From the NCBI GenBank assembly GCA_903906315.1, contig CAIVJW010000289.1, forward strand, positions 1 to 37,039: a DNA stretch of 37,039 nt. The letters are read 5' to 3'. The position numbers and the translations under genes are program-made. Under the pieces are notes generated by a model. That model had not been told where the DNA came from. It was given only the letters and a program-made list of their open reading frames with translations, and made no database searches. The stretch is from an uncultured delta proteobacterium. GTDB taxonomy: Bacteria > Myxococcota_A > Polyangia > Polyangiales > Polyangiaceae. Every line of letters starts with the position of its first letter. Position 1 is the stretch's first letter. Shown one piece after another: positions 7,244 through 14,084 of this stretch.

Positions 7244-7891
7244 ATGAGCCGTCCGACCGCCTGCACCGCGACCGAGCCCGAGACCATGGCCGCCGCCACC
7301 GCAGCCGAGCTGGCCCTGGTGCAGGAGCTGCTGACGAAGAGCGACCGAGCCTGGCGCGAATTCCACGCGCGGTACGGCCGCCTCGTGCACCGCTGCATCA
7401 CCAAGGTCACGTGCCGCTTCCGCCGCTTCGCCAGCGACGACGACCTCCGCGAGATCTACGCGACGTTCCTCGCCCAGCTGCTCGCGAACGACATGTACAA
7501 GCTGCGCATGTTCGCCCCGGAGCGCGGCGCGAACCTGACGTCGTGGATCGGCCGGCTCGCGACGAACTGCGCGCACGACTACGTCAGGTCCGGCCGCCGC
7601 CGCGCCCTCCGCGAGCGCGACTCGGTTGAGCAGAGCGACCTCGAGCGGTCGGCGGCGCCGTGGGTCGACGACGAGGTCGACTCCCGCCGCCGCCTGCGCG
7701 CGGTCGAGAGCCTCCTCGCCGATTTCCCGCCGAAAGACCGCGAGTTCGTCAATCTCTACTTCGGGGAGGGGCTGGACCCCGACGAAATCGCGGAGCGCAT
7801 GCGCATCAGCCGGAACACGGTGTACTCGAAGCGGCACAAGATCCAGAGTCGCCTCGAGGCGATCCTCTCCGAGGCGCGGCTCGCCGCCTGA
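7244..7891 (+). CDS. ECF-type RNA polymerase sigma factor
   Basis: 215 residues. Residues about 35-120 form sigma region 2 (WREFHARYGRLVHRC, then LTSWIGRLATNCAHDYVRSGRRR). Residues about 150-210 form region 4 with the helix-turn-helix LDPDEIAERMRISRNTVYSKR. There is no region 3 or region 1.1, and the length fits an ECF (group 4) factor directing core polymerase to a small regulon. ATG 7244 is used because it follows the predicted promoter; ATG 7286 (MAAATAAEL) is a possible shorter start. No anti-sigma gene is adjacent. A lipoprotein gene follows after 74 nt. The upstream sigma54-like element suggests this factor is itself turned on by an enhancer-dependent regulator. Confidence 0.85.
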   Translation: MSRPTACTATEPETMAAATAAELALVQELLTKSDRAWREFHARYGRLVHRCITKVTCRFRRFASDDDLREIYATFLAQLLANDMYKLRMFAPERGANLTSWIGRLATNCAHDYVRSGRRRALRERDSVEQSDLERSAAPWVDDEVDSRRRLRAVESLLADFPPKDREFVNLYFGEGLDPDEIAERMRISRNTVYSKRHKIQSRLEAILSEARLAA

Positions 7892-7950
7892 CCCGATCGC
7901 CTCCCGCCGCGTCGGTGCTCGTCGCAAGCGGAGCGCGCCTCCGCGTGTGG

Positions 7951-7956
7951 TAATAG
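7951..7956 (+). promoter_or_regulatory. Candidate -10 box (TAATAG) before a lipoprotein gene
   Basis: TAATAG, preceded by TGTGG, lies 9 nt before the ATG at 7966. The lipoprotein gene has no Shine-Dalgarno and may be transcribed separately from the sigma gene with almost no leader. Confidence 0.35.
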
Positions 7957-7965
7957 CGGGGGCGC

Positions 7966-8826
7966 ATGGATCGCCCCACTTCCCCAGCACCTCGCTCCCT
8001 CGTCCACCTCGCGTTCGCGGCCATCGCAGCGCTCGCAGCGGGCTGTAGCGGCACGGCCAGCGGCGGGGCCGGTGACGCGCCCGCGGATCCGCTCGCCGAC
8101 CCGTACGGCAGCGGCAAGAGGGTCCACGAGCTGGTCGGCCCCGCGACGTGGTCGAACCCGGACGACCGCGACAGCGTGTCGTGCAAGGTCCCGGCGAACG
8201 TCCAGGTGCACATCACCGGCGCGACCGTCATCGCCGTCGATCGCTTCGACGAGACGGGCGACGGCGCGCTGGGCAACATCTACGTCCAGGATTCGCTCGA
8301 CGACCGCCCGCCGTACTCGGGCGTGACGGTGTTCGCTCCGTCCTTCGCTCCGCCCGACCTGCACCTCTCGGCCGGCGACGTCGCCGATCTGATCGGCGAC
8401 TACCAGGAGTTCCTCGGCCCGGTGAGCGGCCCGTTCAGCTTCTGTCACACGCTCCCCGAGATGGGCGGCGCGATGACCTTCCGGTTCGACACGCGACCCG
8501 TCGCGCCGAAGACGATCCCGATCACCGACCTCCGCTCGTACGACACCGCGCGGAAGTGGCTCGGTTCGCTCATCCGAGTCGAGAACGTCACGCTCGTCAG
8601 CGACGCGACGCCCGACAGCAAGAAGCGCTGCAACGTGCCGATCGACGTCGGCGGCGGGATCAGCCAGGGCGACCAGCCGAAGATCTCGAACGAGCTGTTC
8701 GACCTCGACTGCGCGGCGGGGACGAAGCTCACCGCCGGCACCAAGCTGAAGAGCATCACCGGCGTGCTGACGTACTTCTACAGCTTCAATATTGCGCCGC
8801 GGTCGGCCGACGACGTCGTTTTGTGA
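7966..8826 (+). CDS. Secreted lipoprotein with OB-fold-like domain
   Basis: 286 residues. A signal peptide ending ALAAGC gives lipid attachment at Cys27. The mature part has a beta-rich pattern: VQVHITGATVIAVDRFDE, GNIYVQDS, YSGVTVFAP, LSAGDVADLIGDYQEF. This resembles OB-fold modules of the YhcR/DUF5689 sort, in which a strand giving 'Y-I-Q-D' precedes 'GD-x-V-x-x-x-G-x-x-x-E'. A second similar half seems to run to the C-terminus (LIRVENVTLVSD, TAGTKLKSITGVL). I see no catalytic residues. An ECF sigma gene precedes it and an M16-like lipoprotein gene follows, so an envelope role is likely. The domain call is by pattern only. Confidence 0.7.
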   Translation: MDRPTSPAPRSLVHLAFAAIAALAAGCSGTASGGAGDAPADPLADPYGSGKRVHELVGPATWSNPDDRDSVSCKVPANVQVHITGATVIAVDRFDETGDGALGNIYVQDSLDDRPPYSGVTVFAPSFAPPDLHLSAGDVADLIGDYQEFLGPVSGPFSFCHTLPEMGGAMTFRFDTRPVAPKTIPITDLRSYDTARKWLGSLIRVENVTLVSDATPDSKKRCNVPIDVGGGISQGDQPKISNELFDLDCAAGTKLTAGTKLKSITGVLTYFYSFNIAPRSADDVVL

Positions 8827-8884
8827 CGGCTTCGCCCCGCGCGAGCCGAGTGACGGTACGGGGCCCGGTGGTCCCCCGCGGCGT

Positions 8885-8900
8885 CGAGGTGCAGACCTCG
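8885..8900 (+). promoter_or_regulatory. Hairpin that could hide a ribosome binding site
   Basis: CGAGGT and ACCTCG form a 6-bp stem with loop GCAG. The left arm holds the GAGGT Shine-Dalgarno-like sequence, and the right arm ends at the G of the GTG start at 8900. Folding would block initiation at 8900 but leave ATG 8921 free. Confidence 0.3.
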
Positions 8901-11332
8901 TGAGGGCTCGTCGTGCTGCGATGGCGCGAGGGGCGCCGCTCGCGCTTCTCGCCCTCTGCGCAGGCTGTTTCGGGGCGACGCCGACCGTCCCCGGGAGAGA
9001 GCAGGCGAGGCCGATCGGCGCGCTGCCGGAGGGCGGCGTGGCCGGCCGCATCGACGTGCGACGCGTCGACGGGCGACCACGGCTCACGCTGGTCGCCCGC
9101 GACGGAGACCCGGCGCCCGCGCTGGTCGTCGCGGTCGCGATCGACGCGGGGCCGATCGCGAGCGCCGCGCTCTCGGCGCTCGTCGAGGGGCGGCTCCGCG
9201 CCGCCGGCTTCGAGGTCGACGCTCGGGCGGACCGCGCGTCGTTCCGCGTGCGCTGGGGCAGCGCCGATCCGGCGCGCGCGGGCGCGTTCCTCGAGGCGCT
9301 CGTGACGGCGTTCGCGGCGCCCATAGCGAGCGGGGCGCCGGAGCTCTCGCTCGTCGCGCGGCGCGTCCGGGGGTTGAAGGAAGCGCCGATCGATGCCGCT
9401 GAGCTCGCGGGGATCGCGACGTGTACGGGGGAGATCGGGGCCGCCGCCGCGGAGGTCGATCGCGAGGTCGACGCGGCGGGAATGCCGCGGTCGCTCGAGG
9501 CCTGGCGGCGCGAGAGCCTGCACACGGGGCGTGCGTCGATCGCAGCGGTCGGCCCGGCGGCGTTCGGCGCGGCCGTCGCGAGCGCGGCCGAACGCACCAC
9601 CGGGTGGCCGAGCGGCAGCCCCCCGGAGGACGCGTGGCCGTCGAGCGATCCCGTGACGGCGTACGCTTCGTCCACGATCGCGCGGCGTTCGGCGCGGGTG
9701 AGCGTCGCGGTGCGGATTGCGGATCCCGCCGCGGCGGTCGCGGCCGCGGAGCAGCTCGCGCGCCCGGATTCGGCCCTCTCACTGCGGCTCGGCGGCCTCC
9801 CCCAGCCCTGGCAGACGACGGCCGTGACGGGCACGGCGCGACCGCGGGGCGGTTGCGTCGCGGTGACGATCGAGACGACGCGCCACCCCGGGGCGATCCC
9901 GGTCGAATCGTCCGCGGCGATCGCGGGGGCGATCGTGGCCCGCGAGATCACGGCGGAGCTCGCGGCGGCCGGACCGAGCGCGGTCGCGGCTCGGCAGATC
10001 CTGACGGCCGCCGACGCGCGCGAAGCCGCCGGCCGTGCGGCCTGGTGGGCGCTGTCGGGCGCGGTGCCTGGCGCGCCCCCGCGGACGGCCATCGCGGTTG
10101 GGCTCTCCGCCACCGACCGCGCCGGCGCCGACCTCGCTCCGGTGCGCGCGAAGATCGAGGCCGATCTCGGGCGCGCGCGCGCTCCCGCCGTGCTCGAGCG
10201 CCGCGTGGCGGTCGAGCGGGGACAGGGCGAGCTGTGGATCCTCCTGGCGAGCCCATGCGGCTCCTCCGAGGAGGGCACGCAGGACGCTGCCACCAGCGGG
10301 CTCGCCGTGCTCACGGCGATCGCCTCGCGTCGCCCGAGCGACGTGGCGATCGAGCCATGGATCACCCCGGACGGCGTCGGCGTGATCGCCCACGGGGCGC
10401 CGATCGACGAGCACGAGGCCGCGGACGCGCTCGCGAGGCGGGTCGCCGACGAGGCCGCGCGGACGCTGACCGCGTCGGCGCTGACGGCCGAAGGCCTCGC
10501 CTCCGCGAGGTCGCAGGCGCTGCGACAGGTCGAGCGGGGAGGCGGGCTCCAGGGCGCGGCGCTCGACGCCTTCCTCGGCGCGGCGTCGCCGGATCACCCG
10601 TCGTGGCTCGAGCCGCTCGGGCCGTGGAGCCGCGCGGCGAACGCGAGCCTGGACGCGGTGCGCCTCCGACGGCACGCGATCGCTGCGGGGCCGATTCGCG
10701 TCGCGGTGATAGCGCCTGCGGGTGCGAGCGAGGCCGCAGTTGCCGCCGACGCGGTGGGCCGGTGGCTCGCGCCAGCGGTCGCGACGACCACGTGCCGTCC
10801 GGCGCCGACGGGGCTCCCGCGCGCAGGCCGCTACGACGCGAAGCTCCCCTCCGACACGCCGATCGCGCAGGCCCTCGTCGGCGTGGGCGTACCGCCTACG
10901 GGCGCAACGGGGCACGACCTCGCCGAGCTCACCGCGCTCGCGCTCGACGGCGACGGCGGGGCGCTCGCCACGGCCCTCGCGGCGATTCCGGGCGCGAGAG
11001 CGACCGCGCGCCTGCTCGGCGGCGCGCGCACGGCGGCGCTGGTGGTCGACGTCAGGGCACCGGCCGACTCGCTCGACGCGGCGGTGACCGAGGTGAAGGG
11101 CGCGCTCGCGAAGCTCGCCCAGCGCGTGACCGAGGCCAGCCTCTCGAGGGCGATCGACGCCGCAGCGCGCACACGCCGCAGCGCGCTCGGCGACCCGCGC
11201 GCTCGCCTGGTCGAGCTCTGGCGCGGCGTCACCCCGGCACGCCCCTCTCCGGCCCTCGCCGCGTGGCGCGACTGGCTCGGCTCCACGCTGCGCGATCCCT
11301 CGTTCATCGTCGTGGAAGCGCGGCCGGAGTAG
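8900..11332 (+). CDS. Lipoprotein resembling a catalytically dead M16 peptidase
   Basis: 810 residues from GTG 8900; ATG 8921 is a good alternative and leaves a 16-residue signal. The N-terminus (MRARRAAMARGAPLALLALC then AGC) looks like a lipoprotein signal with Cys23 as the likely lipid site. Two halves each show M16-like order: a strand 'ALVVAVAIDAGPIASAALSAL' (broken here as ALVVAVAIDAG and PIASAALSAL), a helix, and a later 'RASIAAVGP' strand like the usual 'vvvvGd'. The catalytic HxxEH position appears as A-L-V-E-G (SALVEGRL), so both zinc-binding histidines are missing. It could act as a scaffold or partner of an active M16 protein encoded elsewhere. Family assignment is by pattern and moderate. 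The gene ends 34 nt before a strong hairpin shared with the convergent sigma-like gene. Confidence 0.6.
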   Translation: MRARRAAMARGAPLALLALCAGCFGATPTVPGREQARPIGALPEGGVAGRIDVRRVDGRPRLTLVARDGDPAPALVVAVAIDAGPIASAALSALVEGRLRAAGFEVDARADRASFRVRWGSADPARAGAFLEALVTAFAAPIASGAPELSLVARRVRGLKEAPIDAAELAGIATCTGEIGAAAAEVDREVDAAGMPRSLEAWRRESLHTGRASIAAVGPAAFGAAVASAAERTTGWPSGSPPEDAWPSSDPVTAYASSTIARRSARVSVAVRIADPAAAVAAAEQLARPDSALSLRLGGLPQPWQTTAVTGTARPRGGCVAVTIETTRHPGAIPVESSAAIAGAIVAREITAELAAAGPSAVAARQILTAADAREAAGRAAWWALSGAVPGAPPRTAIAVGLSATDRAGADLAPVRAKIEADLGRARAPAVLERRVAVERGQGELWILLASPCGSSEEGTQDAATSGLAVLTAIASRRPSDVAIEPWITPDGVGVIAHGAPIDEHEAADALARRVADEAARTLTASALTAEGLASARSQALRQVERGGGLQGAALDAFLGAASPDHPSWLEPLGPWSRAANASLDAVRLRRHAIAAGPIRVAVIAPAGASEAAVAADAVGRWLAPAVATTTCRPAPTGLPRAGRYDAKLPSDTPIAQALVGVGVPPTGATGHDLAELTALALDGDGGALATALAAIPGARATARLLGGARTAALVVDVRAPADSLDAAVTEVKGALAKLAQRVTEASLSRAIDAAARTRRSALGDPRARLVELWRGVTPARPSPALAAWRDWLGSTLRDPSFIVVEARPE

Positions 11333-11365
11333 CCGCCGGGCGCCGCTCCCGAGCCTTCGAAACGC

Positions 11366-11393
11366 CGAAGCCCCCGGGAGGCGGGGGGCTTCG
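11366..11393. terminator. Bidirectional terminator hairpin
   Basis: CGAAGCCCCC and GGGGGCTTCG form a perfect 10-bp stem with an 8-nt loop (GGGAGGCG). It lies between two convergent stop codons (11332 and 11426). The loop-side T-tract is lacking, as often in GC-rich genomes. Confidence 0.7.
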
Positions 11394-11425
11394 CGCGCTG
11401 CGGGCTTGCGGTCGGTCGAGCGCGC

Positions 11426-12190
11426 CTATTCGGCGCCGTCGAACTCCGCCTCGTCGAGCACGACGGGCGCGGCGTCCTCGACCTCGACCTCGACGTCAGC
11501 TTCGACCTTCTCGGCCTCGTCCGCCGCCTCGATGACCTCGTCCTCGTCCTCGTCGTCCTCCTCTTCGGCCACCACGAGGACGGGGAGGCGACGCTTGCCG
11601 ACCGGTCCCTCGTCCACGTAGTCGCGGAGCGCGGACATGTCGCGCAGCGCCTCCAGCTTGGCGAGCGCCTTCACCTCGACCTGGCGAATGCGCTCGCGGG
11701 TGAGGTTCATGATCGCGCCGACGTCCTCGAGCGTCGTGCCCCCACGATCGGCCACGTCGAGCGCGCACGTCTCGTTCATCTCCCAGACCTCGAGGTCGGG
11801 GAAGTTGAGCTTGATCGCGCCCGTCCTCGCCGACACGTCCAGGTAGAGGTGGTGCTGGCACGAGACGAACGGGCACGGTCGCGCGCCCTCGAGGCACTCG
11901 GCCCGCATGTGAGGCTTCCAGTAGTCGGTCTCCGGATAGAGCATCCGGCCGATCTCGAGCTCGCGCTTCGTCATGCGCTTCACGCTGATCGTGCGCGCCC
12001 GGATCTCGCGCTTTCGGCGAGACCTGCGCTGCTCGCGCGTGATCGTGCCGTCCGCCGTGCCCGGCTTCAGGGCCAGCGCCCCTTCGACGAGCTCAAGTCC
12101 TTCGCCCGTGGCGCCGATATCCTCGACGCCATGCTCGGAGTCCGCGTCCTGTCCGTCGAAGACCTCGAGCTCGTCCGAAACCGTTCCCAT
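11426..12190 (-). CDS. Sigma-region-4 HTH protein with Cys/His patch and acidic tail
   Basis: 254 residues. ATG 12190 is fixed by GGGAGG six nt upstream. Residues 1-50 are acidic and 50-75 very basic ([20 protein letters not shown]). Residues 95-116 hold Cys99, Cys106, Cys111, His113 and His114 ([20 protein letters not shown]), which could bind a metal. Residues 152-182 are a sigma70 region 4 helix-turn-helix ([20 protein letters not shown]). The last 46 residues are almost all Glu, Asp, Val and Ala. No region 2 is present, so it cannot be a normal sigma factor by itself. Region-4-only proteins of this sort seem to be widespread in deltaproteobacterial lineages (from memory). It may bind core polymerase or -35 DNA as a regulator. 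It is followed by the convergent terminator at 11366. Confidence 0.75.
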   Translation of the reverse strand: MGTVSDELEVFDGQDADSEHGVEDIGATGEGLELVEGALALKPGTADGTITREQRRSRRKREIRARTISVKRMTKRELEIGRMLYPETDYWKPHMRAECLEGARPCPFVSCQHHLYLDVSARTGAIKLNFPDLEVWEMNETCALDVADRGGTTLEDVGAIMNLTRERIRQVEVKALAKLEALRDMSALRDYVDEGPVGKRRLPVLVVAEEEDDEDEDEVIEAADEAEKVEADVEVEVEDAAPVVLDEAEFDGAE

Positions 12191-12196
12191 GCGCTG

Positions 12197-12202
12197 CCTC
12201 CC
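12197..12202 (-). promoter_or_regulatory. Shine-Dalgarno of the sigma-region-4 gene
   Basis: GGGAGG on the minus strand, 6 nt before ATG 12190. It supports that start over any longer frame. Confidence 0.7.
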
Positions 12203-12319
12203 GTCTTCCTCGTCCCGCTACGCGCGCGCACGTTTCCCGCGACATCCGGAAGCCCGCCCCGGATGCTCTGGGCACCGCTCACACCCCCCGTAACCCGCCC
12301 CAACCGAACACACGACGAT

Positions 12320-12340
12320 CCGACGGAGTCTCCCCGTCGG
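12320..12340. repeat. Inverted repeat in the leader region of the sigma-like gene
   Basis: CCGACGG and CCGTCGG form a 7-bp stem with a 7-nt loop. It lies about 130 nt upstream of the sigma-region-4 start and just past the MerR terminator. It is a possible operator or a second terminator stem. The rest of this 209-bp gap shows no clear promoter. Confidence 0.3.
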
Positions 12341-12356
12341 CCGTCGCTCGCTACTC

Positions 12357-12381
12357 GAAGAAAGGGCGCGCCTCGCGCCCT
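12357..12381 (-). terminator. Rho-independent terminator of the MerR-type gene
   Basis: Read on the minus strand, AGGGCGCG-AGG-CGCGCCCT is a perfect 8-bp stem with a 3-nt loop followed by TTTCTTC. It begins 19 nt after the MerR stop codon at 12400. It is the only hairpin in the window with a clear pyrimidine/T tail. Confidence 0.75.
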
Positions 12382-12399
12382 AAGAAGCCATCGCCGGGA

Positions 12400-12930
12400 T
12401 CAACCCACGGCCTGCTGTCGTGTCGCCCCCGCGCCCGCCGTCGCCGCCGCGATCAGCCGCTGCTCGATGCTCTCGAGCTTGGCGATGAGATCGTGAGCGA
12501 GCGCCTCGGCGTTGACGAGCTCGTTGGCGACGGCGCGGGCCGAGGGCTCACTTCGGCGCGTCTTGGCAGCGCCGCGGAGAGCCTCGAACACCTTGCCGAG
12601 CGTCCGCTCGAGCTCCTCGATGTCACCCCGAACGAACAAGTACTCGCGCTGAATTTCCTCGATCGTGTAGTCCTGGGCCATCATCTCCTTCACGCGCTGG
12701 ATCTGACGGACCACTCGAGACGGATACATGCCCTGAGAGCCCTGGTGCTTGCCCTTGCGCCCGACTCGGACGCTGCGGGGAAGGAGCCCGAGCTGGACCC
12801 ACTTACGAAGGGTCGCCTCACTGAACCTGATCTCGTGAGAAGCAAAGACGTCGAGGATCTCGTTCGAGGTGAGGCCCGCGCCTCTCTCTCTCTCGATACG
12901 GTCAAGCTCCTCTTCGGAGATCCTCAGCAA
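12400..12930 (-). CDS. MerR-family transcriptional regulator
   Basis: 176 residues from TTG 12930. An in-frame GTG at 12972 would be only about 16 nt from the predicted transcription start and has no Shine-Dalgarno, whereas TTG 12930 follows GGAGG by 5 nt. Residues about 20-90 form the winged helix: LTSNEILDVF, FSEATLRKWVQLGLLPRSVR, GMYPSRVVRQIQRVKEMM. The 'SEATLRKWVQLGLLP' helix-turn-helix and 'Y-P-x-x-x-V-x-x-I' wing are MerR features. A 70-residue C-terminal helical region (IEELERTLGKVFEAL) probably dimerises. There are no effector-binding cysteines or B12 domain. The target is unknown. It is divergent from the hydrolase-ABC operon starting at 13206, which it might control. Confidence 0.8.
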   Translation of the reverse strand: MLRISEEELDRIERERGAGLTSNEILDVFASHEIRFSEATLRKWVQLGLLPRSVRVGRKGKHQGSQGMYPSRVVRQIQRVKEMMAQDYTIEEIQREYLFVRGDIEELERTLGKVFEALRGAAKTRRSEPSARAVANELVNAEALAHDLIAKLESIEQRLIAAATAGAGATRQQAVG

Positions 12931-12935
12931 GACTT

Positions 12936-12940
12936 CCTCC
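12936..12940 (-). promoter_or_regulatory. Shine-Dalgarno deciding a TTG start
   Basis: GGAGG on the minus strand with a 5-nt gap to TTG 12930. It places the MerR start inside the longer open frame. Confidence 0.6.
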
Positions 12941-12994
12941 CACCCACCGGGCCACGACGACTGCCCGGCCACCGCGTCCCAACCGACGCGCGCG

Positions 12995-13024
12995 AATGTA
13001 TTCCATTGAGTAGAATCGCGTCAA
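12995..13024 (-). promoter_or_regulatory. Sigma70-type promoter of the MerR-type gene
   Basis: On the minus strand TTGACG (complement of 13019-13024) is followed by 18 nt and TACATT (complement of 12995-13000). The stretch is strikingly AT-rich for this genome. The start would be near 12988, giving a leader of about 58 nt to the TTG codon. Confidence 0.6.
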
Positions 13025-13192
13025 TTCTGCGACCCGACGATGATCGCCGCAGGCATCGCGGGCCGCCCAGAAACCTAGGGCAAGGCGGATCCCTACGGAC
13101 ATTTTCCGTCACCGAGATGGCGGACCCGACGAGGCGCACGGACGGGCTCGGCGACAGGGCGCCGCGCCGCCGCGCTCGGGGCGGGCTGCTGC

Positions 13193-13198
13193 TAGTCT
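13193..13198 (+). promoter_or_regulatory. Candidate -10 box (TAGTCT), leaderless hydrolase operon
   Basis: TAGTCT is followed by 7 nt and the ATG at 13206, with no Shine-Dalgarno in between. It probably drives the whole hydrolase-ABC operon as a leaderless transcript. Confidence 0.4.
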
Positions 13199-13205
13199 CG
13201 GCCCC

Positions 13206-14084
13206 ATGACGAGGAACCAGGGCGGGGCGACCGAGGCCGGCGCGGCCACCCCCGAGCCCCTGCTCCGGGACGTGAACACGCGGGGCATCCGCACCCGGGT
13301 ACTCGAGGCGGGCGACCCCGCGGCGCCGGCGATCGTCCTGATCCACGGAATGTTCGAGAGCCACCTCACGTTCGAGGAGGTCATCGGGGACCTCTCGCGC
13401 CGATTCCACGTGATCGCGCCCGACCTTCCAGGCTTCGGCGAGAGCGAGAAGCCGACACCCACGGGGTACGCCTACAGCATCGAGACCTTTGCCGAGGCGG
13501 TCGCCGACCTCATCGCCGCGTTCGGCGTCGGCCGCGCGGCCGTCGTCGGGCACGGCATGGGCGGCGCCGTCGCCCTGACGCTGGCGGCCGTGCACTCGGA
13601 GCTCGTGCAGCGGCTGGTCCTCGTGGACACGCTCTCGTACCCGGCACCGACCACCTTCCGGTCGCGCCTCCCGTTCTTGCCGGTGATCGGGAGCTTCCTC
13701 TTCAAACAGCTCTGGGGCCGCGCGCTCTTCCGGGCGACGTTCCGCGACGAGGTGTTCCCGCCCGGCGCACCGTTGCCGCTCGCGCGGATCGACCGGCACT
13801 ACGACCTCTTCAACACGCCCGCCGCGCGCGAGAGCGCGCACGCCGTGATGACGGCGATGCTCGACACGCGGGCCGTGCTCGCGCGCGTGTCCCGCGTGAA
13901 CGCGCCCACGCTCGTGGTCTGGGGGCGCGAGGACCGTCGGTACCCCGTCGCCGCCGCACAGCGCCTCGCGCGCGAGATCCGAGGCGCGAAGCTCGAGATC
14001 ATGGAGACGGGGCACGCGCCGCATCAGGAGCGACCGCGGGAGCTCGCGCGCCTGCTGACGCAGTTCCTCGAGGGGCGGCGGTGA
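13206..14084 (+). CDS. Alpha/beta-hydrolase fold protein with Ser-to-Gly nucleophile
   Basis: 292 residues, full family length. Core features are present: oxyanion-hole HGMF at 47-50, PDLPGFGES at 72-80, the nucleophile elbow VVGHGMGGA, acid Asp243 in WGREDRRYP and His270 in TGHAP. The elbow should read G-x-S-x-G, but residue 117 is Gly (codon GGC at 13554-13556), so the catalytic serine is missing while Asp and His remain. Two explanations are a non-catalytic binding or structural role, or a single-base loss of function (AGC to GGC). Its TGA overlaps the GTG of the next gene (GTGA at 14081), so it is translationally coupled to the ABC transporter genes. It may act on or bind the imported substrate; this is inference. 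Confidence 0.85.
   Translation: MTRNQGGATEAGAATPEPLLRDVNTRGIRTRVLEAGDPAAPAIVLIHGMFESHLTFEEVIGDLSRRFHVIAPDLPGFGESEKPTPTGYAYSIETFAEAVADLIAAFGVGRAAVVGHGMGGAVALTLAAVHSELVQRLVLVDTLSYPAPTTFRSRLPFLPVIGSFLFKQLWGRALFRATFRDEVFPPGAPLPLARIDRHYDLFNTPAARESAHAVMTAMLDTRAVLARVSRVNAPTLVVWGREDRRYPVAAAQRLAREIRGAKLEIMETGHAPHQERPRELARLLTQFLEGRR

Noticed and set aside
13206-14084. Haloalkane dehalogenase or epoxide hydrolase
   Set aside because: Those need Asp at the nucleophile position; here it is Gly.
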